Source of the DNA: Bosea sp. 685
Lineage (GTDB): Bacteria > Pseudomonadota > Alphaproteobacteria > Rhizobiales > Beijerinckiaceae
Reading direction: 5' to 3'
NCBI RefSeq assembly: GCF_031884435.1
Contig: NZ_CP134779.1
Coordinates: 4,402,001 to 4,466,000, forward strand
DNA: 64,000 nucleotides
Below, piece after piece: positions 1 through 8,743 of the stretch (positions are counted from its first letter, which is position 1; the number at the start of each line of letters is the position of its first letter). Position numbers and translations under genes: made by a program. A model generated the notes under the pieces. The model had not been told where the DNA came from, made no database searches, and was given only the letters and a program-made list of their open reading frames with translations.

Positions 1-1
1 C

Positions 2-280
2 TCGTCGGAAACTTATCTTCAGTCCGGCTACGGCTATATGTGGTGGACCGGTTTCCCAAACCGGCGCGTCGCGATCATGAATCTGTCTCCCGGTGGCTTC
101 TGGGCCGATGGGAACTATGGACAGTTCATCATCATCGACCCCGTGAACGACCTCGTCGTCGTCCACCAGACCGATACGGCCAAGGTCAATGAGCGGCAGA
201 TGGGCCATTTGATGTGGTTGCTTCTGACCGCAGCGCACGCCGGTGATCCGGGGCGCGATCCCAACGCGACGCGCAGGTGA
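2..280 (+). CDS. Serine hydrolase (beta-lactamase/class C-like), C-terminal fragment
   Basis: Only the last 92 codons lie in the window; the gene starts upstream and the frame is open from base 2 to the TGA at 278-280. The segment GYGYMWWTGFP, followed by a Gly-rich GNYGQFIIIDP strand and DLVVVHQTD, is the usual end of the beta-lactamase-related serine hydrolase fold (esterase, D-aminopeptidase and class C beta-lactamase relatives), where the last beta strands close the active site. The nucleophile Ser-x-x-Lys and Tyr motifs would lie upstream, so substrate and export cannot be judged. The family call is fairly safe from the C-terminal pattern; a specific activity cannot be given. Confidence 0.72.
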   Translation, partial: SSETYLQSGYGYMWWTGFPNRRVAIMNLSPGGFWADGNYGQFIIIDPVNDLVVVHQTDTAKVNERQMGHLMWLLLTAAHAGDPGRDPNATRR

Positions 281-355
281 CGCCCTGACGCGCGGGGATC
301 AGCGCATCCGGCGCGCTTCGAACGCTCGCTCAACCGCCCCGGAGGAAAATGACGA

Positions 356-913
356 ATGGCGAATGACGATCGTACCAGGACCATTCCCAGGAGAACGGCG
401 GAATCAGCGGCCATGTCCGCGGAAGTCAAACGAGCGATGGCCATCACCGCGGCTCTCAATCGTTTGACATTCAACGATGCAGACCAGATCCGAGCGCTGT
501 TCAGCGAGCTCATCGGCAAGACCGTGGACGACAGCTTTGTCTTGGTGCCGCCGTTCTATGCGACCGGTGGAACTGGCACCCGCGTCGGGCGCAACGTTTT
601 CATCAATCAGAATTGCACCTTCTATGACCTTGGCGGACTCGACATCGCCGACGATGTCATGATCGGGCCGGGCGTCAGCATCATCACGTCCGGGCACCCG
701 ATCGAGCCCTCCCGGCGGCGTTCCTTCGTCGTCGCAAAGCCCATCGCCATCGGGAGAAATGTCTGGATCGCCGCCGGCGCAACGATTATCGGCGGCGTAA
801 CCGTGGGGGAGAATTCGGTTGTGGCGGCAGGCTCGGTCGTTACCAAGGATGTCCCGCCAAACACCCTTGTCGCAGGCAATCCGGCACGGGTCATTCGCTC
901 GATTGCCGAGTGA
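356..913 (+). CDS. Sugar O-acetyltransferase, hexapeptide-repeat (LacA/Maa/NodL-like)
   Basis: A 185-residue protein, the usual length for maltose/galactoside acetyltransferases. An N-terminal helical region (about 20-60) is followed by left-handed beta-helix repeats with the imperfect [LIV]-G-x-x pattern (VGRNVFINQN, IADDVMIGPG, IGRNVWIAAG, VGENSVVAAG) and the closing NTLVAGNPARVIR. His114 in TSGHPIEP fits the catalytic histidine that deprotonates the sugar hydroxyl for acetyl-CoA attack. The ATG at 356 has GGAGG about 10 bases upstream; a second Met at residue 20 is an alternative start. Predicted cytoplasmic trimer. The acceptor sugar is unknown and the gene has no clear operon partner; the next gene is convergent. 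Confidence 0.88.
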   Translation: MANDDRTRTIPRRTAESAAMSAEVKRAMAITAALNRLTFNDADQIRALFSELIGKTVDDSFVLVPPFYATGGTGTRVGRNVFINQNCTFYDLGGLDIADDVMIGPGVSIITSGHPIEPSRRRSFVVAKPIAIGRNVWIAAGATIIGGVTVGENSVVAAGSVVTKDVPPNTLVAGNPARVIRSIAE

Positions 914-1064
914 GGAATATCGGCAATGAGCGGAAAGCGGCCCCGCGGGCCTTCAGCGCCGGCAAGCCCGATCAGGTTGTCGCTTGCAGGTCGTCGCTTG
1001 GCGCTCAAACACGTCGCGTTCGTGCGAAAGCGCAATCATCACGGCTGGCGGCCGGCCGAGCCCT

Positions 1065-1655
1065 TCACCGCGCCCAGCGCACGATCTCGATCAGCACCTG
1101 CGACAGCGCCCTGTCGAGCGCCTGCGCGGCTGCGCCGCCATCGCCCGCAGTGGCCGGCACGCGGGCCGTGAACAGGCGCGCGCGCTGGACCTTGCCGGAG
1201 CGGTCCCCCACGAGCTTGGCGGTGATCTCGACGACCGCCGCTCCGCTCGCGGTGTCGATGTTGAAGCTGCGGATATCGGTGTTGAGCTGCGTGTCGGGCA
1301 CGATGCGCTCGCCTGGCCGCGCGACGGAGGCGAGCCGGCCGCCATTCTCGAAGGTCTGGACCAGACGCGTCTGCACCAGCTTCGGCACGCGATCGGCCCA
1401 TTGCGCGCCGCCGGCGAAGGACAGCGCGCCGGAGGAGTCCTTGACGATCACCCGGTCGGAATCGAGGGTCTGGACCGTCGTCGGCTCGGCGACGACAAGC
1501 GCGGCGCGCGAGCCGCCGACCCGGCCGACATCGCGGGGCGCCGAGAGATCATAGGTCGTCGGCGCGGACCCACCGCCGCAGCCGGCCAGCATCAGCAAGG
1601 CGGCGAGCAGCGTCGTCGGAAGAGCTAGGCGCGCAAGCGGGTTCGACATCATCAT
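1065..1655 (-). CDS. ABC-type transport auxiliary lipoprotein of the Mla/MCE system (PqiC-like)
   Basis: About 196 residues from the first of three consecutive Met codons (1655, 1652, 1649); an in-frame ATG at 1676 overlapping the end of mlaD is possible. The N-terminus is a signal peptide ending in a lipobox (LMLAGC), so the mature protein should be membrane-anchored through a lipidated cysteine. The body (TYDLSAPRDVG, then a C-terminal region with DRALSQVL) fits the ABC_trans_aux family that accompanies MCE transporters and is thought to act on the periplasmic/outer-membrane side of lipid transfer. It is the last gene of the leftward mla operon, which supports the assignment. Lipid cargo is unknown. 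Confidence 0.8.
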   Translation of the reverse strand: MMMSNPLARLALPTTLLAALLMLAGCGGGSAPTTYDLSAPRDVGRVGGSRAALVVAEPTTVQTLDSDRVIVKDSSGALSFAGGAQWADRVPKLVQTRLVQTFENGGRLASVARPGERIVPDTQLNTDIRSFNIDTASGAAVVEITAKLVGDRSGKVQRARLFTARVPATAGDGGAAAQALDRALSQVLIEIVRWAR

Positions 1656-1659
1656 GAGG

Positions 1660-2802
1660 CTAGCGTGACCCACCATATTGAGGAAGCGACGGCTTGCTGC
1701 CGAAGATGAATTGCTGCGGATTGCGCTCGATATTGCGCAGCGTCCGGTTGATATCGGTCAGCGTGCGCTTGCCGTCACTGGCGAGGGACTCGATGTCGCG
1801 CAGGCCCGGACCGGTGAAGCGGCTTATGCCGGCGGTGATCTCGGCGGTGCGCTTGTCGAGATTATCGGCCAGGACACGGATCGACCGAGCCGCTTCGCCG
1901 ACATCGGTGAAGGCGCTCTTGCCGTCGGGCCCGGCGGCCGTGTTCAGGAAGGACTGCGCACTCTTGAGCACGCCCTCGACCTGATCTGCCGCCTTGTTCA
2001 GCTTTTCGGTGATCGAGGCGACGTCCTTGACCGCCTTGCCGACATCGCCGCTGGAACCGCCGAGCGCCGCGGTGAACTTGTCGACATTGTCGACGATGCT
2101 GGTGACCTTCTTCTGGTCGACCGAGCGCACGATCTGGGTGAGTTCCTCGCTCAGCGTGCCGAGCTTCAGGGCCAGCGGCGAGATCGTCTCGGCGATCTGG
2201 CCAAAGCTCTTCATCAGCTTGTCGACGCCATCGGAATTGTCGCCGAGCGCGGCCGAGAAACGCTCGACATTCCGGACGGTGTTGCTGATCGAGCCGGCAT
2301 TGTCCTTGACCAGCCCCTCGACGCTGCCGAGCACCTCGTCGGCGCGCTTGGCGATGGTGCGGACGGTCTCGAGGATGTCCTGGAACTCCGAGCGCTCGGC
2401 GATGATGGTCGGCAATTGCTGGCCGGGCTGCGCCTGCAGGATGGGGGAGTTCGGCTCGCCGCCGAGCAACTGAACCGCGACGACGCCGGCAAGGCCCTGC
2501 GCCTCGATGCGTGCGCGGGTGTCGACGCGCAGCGGCGTCGTGTTGTCGACCTGGATCACCGCATAGATGCGGCGCGGATCATCCGGCAGCAATTCGATTC
2601 GCGTCACCTCGCCGACCCGCAGGCCGTTGAAGAGCACGCTGGAGCCGCGCCCGAGTCCGGTCACCGTGCCGCTGAAAATGACGCGCACATCCTGCCGCCG
2701 GCCGGCGCCGCCGCTGTTGAACCAGTAGATGAAGCCGAACGCCGCGGCGAGAACCGCCAGCGTGAACAGCCCGACCAGCGCGTAATTTGCCCGCGATTCC
2801 AT
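1660..2802 (-). CDS. mlaD: MlaD/MCE family lipid-transport protein
   Basis: A 380-residue protein with one N-terminal membrane anchor (about 7-29, YALVGLFTLAVLAAAFGFIY) followed by a single MCE domain (about 38-115) with the typical VTGLGRGSSVLFNGLRVG. A long helical region (about 130-350, many EKLNKAADQVEG-type heptads) could build a tube, as in other long MCE proteins. MlaD proteins form periplasmic hexamers that pass phospholipids between the MlaFE ABC core and outer-membrane partners. The gene lies 11 bp after the ATPase gene and just before the auxiliary lipoprotein, all leftward. The long C-terminal coiled region makes it larger than E. coli MlaD and closer to the alphaproteobacterial/plastid TGD2-like type. 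Confidence 0.9.
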   Translation of the reverse strand: MESRANYALVGLFTLAVLAAAFGFIYWFNSGGAGRRQDVRVIFSGTVTGLGRGSSVLFNGLRVGEVTRIELLPDDPRRIYAVIQVDNTTPLRVDTRARIEAQGLAGVVAVQLLGGEPNSPILQAQPGQQLPTIIAERSEFQDILETVRTIAKRADEVLGSVEGLVKDNAGSISNTVRNVERFSAALGDNSDGVDKLMKSFGQIAETISPLALKLGTLSEELTQIVRSVDQKKVTSIVDNVDKFTAALGGSSGDVGKAVKDVASITEKLNKAADQVEGVLKSAQSFLNTAAGPDGKSAFTDVGEAARSIRVLADNLDKRTAEITAGISRFTGPGLRDIESLASDGKRTLTDINRTLRNIERNPQQFIFGSKPSLPQYGGSR

Positions 2803-2813
2803 TGTCTAGCGCT

Positions 2814-3674
2814 TCATCCCCGCATACCCGCCGGCAGACGCGCCCTCGCCCGCTCACCACCAAAATAGGCCTTCACCCAAGGGTGATCCGACGCAAGCAT
2901 GGTCGCAAGCGTGCCGACCGCGACGACCCGTTTGTCCGCGAGCGCCGCGATTCGGTCGCAAGCGGAATAGAGGCTGTCGAGATCGTGGGTTACCATGAAG
3001 ACGGTCAGCCCCAAAGTCTGCTTCAGCGTCACGATCAGCTCGTCGAACTCGGCGGCGCCAATCGGATCGAGCCCCGATGTCGGCTCGTCCAAAAAGACGA
3101 TCTCCGGATCGAGTGCCAGCGCCCGCGCCAGCGCGGCGCGCTTGATCATGCCGCCGGAGAGCTCGGAGGGCGCCTTGTCGGCGGCGTCGGGCTTCAGGCC
3201 GACGAGATCGAGCTTCACCATCGCCAGCTCGTCGAGCAGGGCCGGCGACAGCTTGAGATATTCGCGCATCGGCACCTGGATGTTCTGCTTGACGCTCAAG
3301 GCCGAGAACAGGGCGCCATGCTGGAACATCACGCCGAAGCGGCGCTCCAGCGCGCGGCGCTGCACCAGGTCGAGCTTATCGACATCGTCCCCCAGCACCT
3401 CGATCGTGCCGCGGGACTTGCGCACCAGGCCCAGTATGGTGCGCGTCAGGACCGATTTGCCCTGGCCCGACCCGCCGACGAAACCCAGGATCTCGCCGCG
3501 CATCACGTCGAGGTCGAGACCGTCCATGATCACCTTGTCGCCGAAGGCGACCTTGAGATCACGCACGCGGATGGCCTCCGGGGCGTCGACCTCCGTCCCG
3601 CCGTCAGGCGTCGCGTCCCTCGCGCGCATCCGCTCGCCTGGCTCGGCCGATTGCTCGCTCATGGGCGATTTCAT
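2814..3674 (-). CDS. mlaF: Mla ABC transporter ATP-binding protein
   Basis: 286 residues from the ATG at 3674, 16 bp after the end of mlaE; an ATG at 3662 is also possible. The Walker A GGSGQGKS is at about 67-74, followed by a Q-loop (MFQHGALF), ABC signature LSGGM, Walker B VFLDEPTSGLDP and an H-loop (MVTHD). The variant Walker A with Gln and the wording around GALF are typical of MlaF/Ttg2A, which powers the MlaE permease for phospholipid trafficking. Position between mlaE and mlaD in one tight leftward operon supports the call. Confidence 0.92.
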   Translation of the reverse strand: MKSPMSEQSAEPGERMRARDATPDGGTEVDAPEAIRVRDLKVAFGDKVIMDGLDLDVMRGEILGFVGGSGQGKSVLTRTILGLVRKSRGTIEVLGDDVDKLDLVQRRALERRFGVMFQHGALFSALSVKQNIQVPMREYLKLSPALLDELAMVKLDLVGLKPDAADKAPSELSGGMIKRAALARALALDPEIVFLDEPTSGLDPIGAAEFDELIVTLKQTLGLTVFMVTHDLDSLYSACDRIAALADKRVVAVGTLATMLASDHPWVKAYFGGERARARLPAGMRG

Positions 3675-3690
3675 GGCCGGGTTACGATCC

Positions 3691-4836
3691 TCAAAACGCG
3701 ATTGATGCAAAAAACATGGCGAAGAGACCGTCGACGACGATGACCATGAAGATCGCCTTCACCACCGAGGCCGTGACCTGCCGGCCGAGCGACTCGGCCG
3801 AGCCCTGGACCGCCAGGCCCTCGATCGAGGCGATCAGGCCGATGACGAAAGCCATGAAAGGGGCCTTGATGAGGCCGACCGCGAAATGCTTCCAGGTGAT
3901 GACCGATTGCAACCGGGCCAGGAAGGTATCGATGCCGATGCCGCCATAGAGCCATGTGACGAGCGCCGCGCCGGTCAAACCCGACATCGACGAGAGAAAG
4001 GTCAGGATCGGCAGCGAGATGATCAGCGCCAGGATGCGCGGCACGACGAGGACTTCGATCGGATCGAGCCCCATCACGCGTAGCGCATCGATCTCCTCGC
4101 GCATCTTCATCGAGCCGATCTCGGCGGTGAAAGCCGAGCCCGAACGGCCGGCGATCATGATCGAGGTCAGCAGCACAGAGAGTTCGCGCAGGATCAGGAT
4201 GCCGGTCAGGTTCACCACGAAGACGGTCGCGCCGAATTGCTGGAGCTGGAAAATGCCCTGCTGAGCGACGATGCAACCGACCAGGAACGAGATCAGCATG
4301 ATGATCGGCGCGCCGTTGAAGGCGATCAGCTCGATCTGGTTGACCAGCGAGGGGCCCCGGAACTTGCGCGGGCCGAGCACGACGCCGATCGAGCCGACCA
4401 CGACCTCGCCGAGGAACATCGCACCGCCGACCATGTCGCGTCCGAAGCTGACGACCGCCGCGCCGATGTCGACCAGCACGCTGACGACGCCGAAATGGCC
4501 GGGATGCGCCGGCACCGCGTGATCCCTGACCGTCACCTCGGCGAGCAGGATCCCATGTTCGGGCCGGTCGCTGACGATGTCGACGGCCGCGCCCTTGGCC
4601 TCCTGCTGCAGTTTCAGCCGGTTGAGGACATAGGCGCCCATCGTGTCGAGCCGCGTCACGGCCGAGAGATCGAGCCGGGACGACGCGCCCTTAGTGATGC
4701 GTCCGCCGATCTCCGCGATCAGCGCTTCGACCCGCGGCGCGCGGTCAGCGCTCCACGAGCCCGCCAGCGCGACGGCAAGCGTGCCGGCATCGTCGCGGAA
4801 GACGGCTTGCGGTTCGGCGGTGTCGAGGCTCGCCAT
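3691..4836 (-). CDS. mlaE: Mla ABC transporter permease with N-terminal STAS-like domain
   Basis: A 381-residue protein. The first ~115 residues resemble a STAS domain (LDLSAVTRLDTMGAYVLNRL), the role usually played by separate MlaB. The rest is an MlaE permease with several membrane segments and the family core (SGSAFTAEIGSMKMREEIDALRVMG, split here only for description), which contacts the ATPase. This fused form occurs in many alphaproteobacteria and may explain why no separate mlaB gene is present. The start ATG at 4836 lies 4 bp after the MFS gene, suggesting co-transcription. The product should sit in the inner membrane. Confidence 0.92.
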   Translation of the reverse strand: MASLDTAEPQAVFRDDAGTLAVALAGSWSADRAPRVEALIAEIGGRITKGASSRLDLSAVTRLDTMGAYVLNRLKLQQEAKGAAVDIVSDRPEHGILLAEVTVRDHAVPAHPGHFGVVSVLVDIGAAVVSFGRDMVGGAMFLGEVVVGSIGVVLGPRKFRGPSLVNQIELIAFNGAPIIMLISFLVGCIVAQQGIFQLQQFGATVFVVNLTGILILRELSVLLTSIMIAGRSGSAFTAEIGSMKMREEIDALRVMGLDPIEVLVVPRILALIISLPILTFLSSMSGLTGAALVTWLYGGIGIDTFLARLQSVITWKHFAVGLIKAPFMAFVIGLIASIEGLAVQGSAESLGRQVTASVVKAIFMVIVVDGLFAMFFASIAF

Positions 4837-4840
4837 GTCT

Positions 4841-6097
4841 TTAAGTCAAACCCTTCGCCGGAGCGGTCTCGCGACCCGCCCGCAGCGCCCGTCCGGTCGA
4901 TCTTGTTGTGCCCCTGCTGCCTGTATCGCCGGGCAGATTGCGCTTTGCAAGCAGGAGCAGGAGGAGACCGACGAGCGCCAGCGGAACCATGGCGAGAAAC
5001 GCCAGCGAACCATGGCGCTGGTAGAGATAGCCCGACAGAATCGTCATCGCGGCGCTGGCCAGTGCGCTCAACGCCACGAGCCCGCCCTGGGCGGCGGCGC
5101 GCCGCCCCTCGGGCGCCAATGCGGAGAGGACCGCCAGCGCGCCGAGATGAGCGCAACCGAAGGTCAGGCCATGCAGCAATTGCAGCAGCAGCGTGACGCC
5201 GAGCCCGGGATCGAGTGCCATGGCGCCGAATCGGATGATGGCGGCGACAGCACCCGCCGCGATCCAGGCGAAGCCAGCCGTGCCCCGCGCGACGATGCCG
5301 CCGGCGAACAAGAACAACGCCACCTCCGCCACGACGCTCACGGCCCAGAGCCCGCCAATGGCGGTGTCGCTGAAACCCAAGCTGCGCCAGTGCAGCGAGC
5401 CGAAGGCATAGAGCGCGGCATGTGTCGCGTTCACGCAGGCGATGGCGACCAGCGCCAGCCGGAAGGCCGGGCTGAAACCAACCGGAACGGGGTTCGCCTG
5501 TTGCGCCGGCCTGACGTGCGCCGGCGGCGCGGGGGCGGCGAGCGCCGCAAGCGCCGCCAGGCCCGTGCTCGCCGCCAAGGCGAGCGGAATGATGCCGGCG
5601 CCAAGCCGGGCTATCAGGTAGCCGCCGAGCAGGTTCGCCGCGAAAAAGCTGACCGACCCCCACAGCCTGACGCGGCCATAGTCGATCGCGGCACCCGCCT
5701 TGATCTGCGCCGTCGTCAGCACATCGGCCAAGGGCACGACGCCGGAGATGGCGGCGGCGTTGAGCGCCATGGTCAGGCCGATCAGCCAGATGCCATACGC
5801 CGGCAGCAAGGCGAGATAGAGCAGCGCCGCCAGCCCATTGAGCGCAGCCAGCAGCAGGGCCGGCGAAAGGCGGCTGTCGGCGAGCCCCGTGACCCATGAC
5901 GTAGCGACGACGCGCATCAGGATCGGAATCGTGAGAACGACGCTGATGGCGACATCGCCGAGCCCTCTGGAGGCAAGCCAGATCGGAAAGAACGGCATGT
6001 AGATGCCGACGCCGAGGAAATTCAGCGCATGCATCAGCGACAGTCGGGGCCCGATCCCACCCTGCGGAAGCAGCGCCATTTTCAAGCCCGATCGCAT
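4841..6097 (-). CDS. MFS transporter (HcaT/MFS_1_like type)
   Basis: 418 residues with about 12 hydrophobic helices. The opening LMHALNFLGVGIYMPFFPIW and the motif IDYGRVRLWGSVSF are characteristic of the 3-phenylpropionate permease/MFS_1_like group. Inner-membrane protein; substrate unknown. It ends 4 bp before mlaE and is probably the first gene of the same leftward transcript, an unusual partner for an Mla system. The ATG at 6097 is taken as start; an internal ATG at 6079 is possible. The 103-bp gap to the divergent gene at 6201 should carry both promoters. Confidence 0.82.
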   Translation of the reverse strand: MRSGLKMALLPQGGIGPRLSLMHALNFLGVGIYMPFFPIWLASRGLGDVAISVVLTIPILMRVVATSWVTGLADSRLSPALLLAALNGLAALLYLALLPAYGIWLIGLTMALNAAAISGVVPLADVLTTAQIKAGAAIDYGRVRLWGSVSFFAANLLGGYLIARLGAGIIPLALAASTGLAALAALAAPAPPAHVRPAQQANPVPVGFSPAFRLALVAIACVNATHAALYAFGSLHWRSLGFSDTAIGGLWAVSVVAEVALFLFAGGIVARGTAGFAWIAAGAVAAIIRFGAMALDPGLGVTLLLQLLHGLTFGCAHLGALAVLSALAPEGRRAAAQGGLVALSALASAAMTILSGYLYQRHGSLAFLAMVPLALVGLLLLLLAKRNLPGDTGSRGTTRSTGRALRAGRETAPAKGLT

Positions 6098-6200
6098 GGC
6101 GCCGGCAGCACTTCCTTAAGCAATACGGAGGCACGGTTGGAGATGGTGCATTTCGACTGACGAATGGCGATTCGGCCAGTCCTTCACGAGCAGGTTGGTC

Positions 6201-7073
6201 ATGGTTGAGGCGCGTTCGCTAACGCCGCTGAGCGAAACCGACTACGAGGCCATCGCGGCCGCCGTCATGGAGACGGCGCGCGGGCGCTGGTTCATGGCCG
6301 AATTCGCCAAACGCAACCGTCAAGCCGATACTGCCCAGCTGCTCACCGCCATCGGCCGGATCGAGCGCGTCGTCGGTGTCAGTGCCCAGCCCTCGCCGCC
6401 CGAGCCCAGCCTGCGCGAGGCCGCCGCGCTGATCACCGATCTCAGGCTCGACCTCGAACGGATCAGCGGACGCAACCAGGAGCCGTCATCGGGCCTGGCA
6501 GCGCGCATCGAGGGCGCCTCCGGCACCATCGCTGCCGCGGTCGAGAGCATCCAGGAGGCGGCCTGGGGCCTGCGCGAGGCCGGCGCGGACGAGGCCCTCT
6601 GCGACATGCTCGACCGGCGCGCCACCGAGATCAACGCAGCGACCACCAGCATCGACGGCACGGCCCAGCAGATCGGCAAGATCGCCGATACGATCGCGAT
6701 GCTCGACAGCAGCCTGCGGGCGTTCTGCGAGAGCGCGCAGGATGAGGGCGACGCAGGGCAGTTCCAACCGGCGCGCGGGCTCAGCCTGCGGGACGCAGCG
6801 CCGCTCGGCGCTTATGACGACGTCGAGATCATCGAGATCGACGAGGCTCCGACCTCAGCCGTGACCGCGCCGCGCAAGGTCTCCGCGCGGCCGACGACCG
6901 AGCTCAAGCACCAGGCGAGCTCGCTCATCCACGACGATGTCGACTTCGAATATATCGACGTCCCCAGCGAGGCGCCGCCTCCAGCTCCCGTCGCCCCCCC
7001 GGCCACCTCGGAAGCCGATCTGCGCGAGATCGACGCGCTGCGCGCCGACAAGAAGCTCGCCTACTTCGCGTAG
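6201..7073 (+). CDS. CheZ-like protein (possible phosphatase), 290 aa
   Basis: The N-terminal block (ETDYEAIAAAVMETARGRWF, then FAKRNRQADT) is one that I associate with alphaproteobacterial proteins often labelled CheZ-like or hypothetical. Residues about 100-178 form a helical hairpin-like region (IQEAAWGLREAG, then RRATEINAATTSIDGTAQQIGK). It contains Asp152 and Gln156 in a D-x-x-x-Q arrangement like the CheZ catalytic Asp/Gln pair, though the usual FQD-TGQ wording is lost. The C-terminal third is acidic and Pro/Ala-rich, probably disordered, and ends in ADKKLAYFA, which could be a docking peptide. ATG at 6201 is preferred over a TTG at 6195. Function as a response-regulator phosphatase is inference; no che genes are nearby. 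Confidence 0.55.
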   Translation: MVEARSLTPLSETDYEAIAAAVMETARGRWFMAEFAKRNRQADTAQLLTAIGRIERVVGVSAQPSPPEPSLREAAALITDLRLDLERISGRNQEPSSGLAARIEGASGTIAAAVESIQEAAWGLREAGADEALCDMLDRRATEINAATTSIDGTAQQIGKIADTIAMLDSSLRAFCESAQDEGDAGQFQPARGLSLRDAAPLGAYDDVEIIEIDEAPTSAVTAPRKVSARPTTELKHQASSLIHDDVDFEYIDVPSEAPPPAPVAPPATSEADLREIDALRADKKLAYFA

Positions 7074-7080
7074 TTCACGC

Positions 7081-7228
7081 GTTTGGAAATCTTCTGAGCC
7101 CTCATCCTGAGGAGCGCTCCGCAGGAGCGCGTCTCGAAGGATGCTCCAGGAGGCACCCGTGCAAGCTGGAGCACCCTTCGAGACGCCGCTTACGCGGCTC
7201 CTCAGGATGAGGGCTGGAGTTTCCAAAC
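7081..7228. repeat. Long interrupted palindrome (intergenic repeat, CTCATCCTGAGG family)
   Basis: The whole gap between two convergent genes is an inverted repeat. Outer arms are GTTTGGAAA/TTTCCAAAC, then AGCCCTCATCCTGAGGAGC with its inverse near 7200-7216, and inner arms around GTCTCGAAGG/CCTTCGAGAC. It has no T tract and matches the style of dispersed palindromic elements rather than a simple terminator. Confidence 0.85.
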
Positions 7229-7233
7229 GGGCT

Positions 7234-8622
7234 CTAAACCGCTCCCGCGGCGACATAGCTCGCCATCTTGCCGGGGTTGAGCAGGCCGAGCGGATCGACC
7301 TCGCGCTTGAAGCCGAGCTGGTCCGCATCGGCGCGCTTGTGCCGGCTGCCGGCCTCGAGCGAGACCACATGCGGATTGGCGATCATCACGCCCGCCGCCT
7401 CATGCAGGGCGATGATCTCGTTCAGGCGCTCGGGCGTCGAATAGCGCAGGATCGGCAAGGCGCTCGCGGTCATGCGCCCGCCGAAGCGGATGAATTCGTG
7501 ATGCGCCAGAACCTCGTCGGGAAAGCGCGTGATCATCTCAGCCGCGCTCTCGAGCAGCCGGTCATGCGGGAACATGCATTGCAGATAGGTGATCGAGCGG
7601 TCGCCCTTCAGCCATTGCAGCGTGGTGTGGTTCCAGGTGTATTCGTAGAGCGGGACCGTGCCCGGCCCCTCCTCCGAGGGCGCCTCATAGGTCACCGCGC
7701 CGCGCTGGCCGATGATCGCCTTGAACGGCCCGAGCGAGGCCTCGGCGATCATGCAGATCAGGAGGCTCTTGCCTTCAGGACAATGCTGCTTCAGCGCTCC
7801 GAACGTCGCCGGGATCGGCCATGAGATCGGCGTCACCAGCTTCTTGACCACGCCGTCGGCGAGCGCGACTTCGTAACCGGCCTGGAAGGCCTCCATATAG
7901 TCGTCGAAGGCGACGATGACGTCGATCCAGGGCCAGGCCGGAGCCAGCGGCATTTCGAGCGCCGTGATGATGCCGGTCGTGCCATAGGCGCGGTTGACCT
8001 TCTGGGCCGCGTCATCGCGCAGTTCGAGGATGCGCGGCTGCGCCTCCATCGTGACGATACGCGCGGCCAGGATGTTGCCGGGCTCGCGCAGGCCGCCATA
8101 GGTGACCGAGCCGACGCCGCCCGAGCCGCCGGCAACGAACCCGCCGATCGTGGCCGAGCGCTTGGTCGAGGGGTGCATGCGCAATTCGAAACCCGCCTCG
8201 CGCGTCGCCATGTCGATGTCGAGCAGGCGCGAGCCGGCAGCGACCCTGACCACGCCGGGCTTTTGCCAGGCGATGCCGCTCAGCGCGGTGATGTCGAGCA
8301 GAACGCCGCCTTCGAGCGGCACCGCCTGGCCGTAATTGCCAGTGCCGGCGGCACGGACCGTCAGCGGGATGCGCCGCTTCACGCAAGCCGCGGCGACCCG
8401 CACCACCTCGTCCTCATCGCGCGGGCAGGCGATGATGTCGGCGGATTTGTCGGCCAGTTCCTGGTTCAGGATCGGCGAATACCAGAAGAAGTCGCGCGAG
8501 CGCTTGCGCACCACCTGCGGCTCGTCGATCAAGGGCACGCCGTCGAGATCGGCCTTCAGCCCGGCGATGTCATAGCGCGAGGGCTGCGGGGCCTTCGGCC
8601 TGCGGTCCGGAGCAGCGCTCAT
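7234..8622 (-). CDS. FAD-binding oxidoreductase (FAD_binding_4 / GlcD-type), copy 1
   Basis: 462 residues. The N-terminal PCMH FAD domain (about 60-240) shows PLTVRAAGTGNYGQAVPLEG, the diphosphate-binding loop, and a second FAD-contact region (HPSTKRSATIGGFVAGGSGG). The C-terminal half should be the substrate-binding oxidase domain and ends with LLNPGKMASY, the usual FAD-linked oxidase closing motif. The family oxidises 2-hydroxy acids, lactones or similar with FAD; the substrate here is unknown. It is a clear paralogue of the gene at 12881-14302 (same RDFFW, TGNYGQAVPLEGG, ELRMHPST blocks). It lies just downstream of the NitT/TauT ABC genes on the same strand, which suggests it acts on the imported compound. 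Confidence 0.87.
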   Translation of the reverse strand: MSAAPDRRPKAPQPSRYDIAGLKADLDGVPLIDEPQVVRKRSRDFFWYSPILNQELADKSADIIACPRDEDEVVRVAAACVKRRIPLTVRAAGTGNYGQAVPLEGGVLLDITALSGIAWQKPGVVRVAAGSRLLDIDMATREAGFELRMHPSTKRSATIGGFVAGGSGGVGSVTYGGLREPGNILAARIVTMEAQPRILELRDDAAQKVNRAYGTTGIITALEMPLAPAWPWIDVIVAFDDYMEAFQAGYEVALADGVVKKLVTPISWPIPATFGALKQHCPEGKSLLICMIAEASLGPFKAIIGQRGAVTYEAPSEEGPGTVPLYEYTWNHTTLQWLKGDRSITYLQCMFPHDRLLESAAEMITRFPDEVLAHHEFIRFGGRMTASALPILRYSTPERLNEIIALHEAAGVMIANPHVVSLEAGSRHKRADADQLGFKREVDPLGLLNPGKMASYVAAGAV

Positions 8623-8658
8623 GATCGTCTCTCCGCGTTACACGTCATTCTCATTGCC

Positions 8659-8739
8659 CGTCATTCTCGGGCTTGGCCCGAGAATCTCATGACGAGATGG
8701 CTGGTTTCCGAGATGCTCGGGCCAAGCCCGAGCATGACG
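8659..8739. repeat. Palindromic repeat, CGTCATTCTCGGGCTTG family
   Basis: Two stem-loops in a row: TCTCGGGCTTGGCCCGAGA, then GCTCGGGCCAAGCCCGAGC, framed by CGTCAT and ATGACG. Related copies are nested in the repeats at 29739 and 61305. Confidence 0.85.
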
Positions 8740-8743
8740 TGCT

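Noticed and set aside
7081..7228. Long hairpin between convergent genes considered as a bidirectional terminator
   Set aside because: No T-rich tail on either strand, and it matches a dispersed repeat style; it may still hinder read-through but is not called a terminator.
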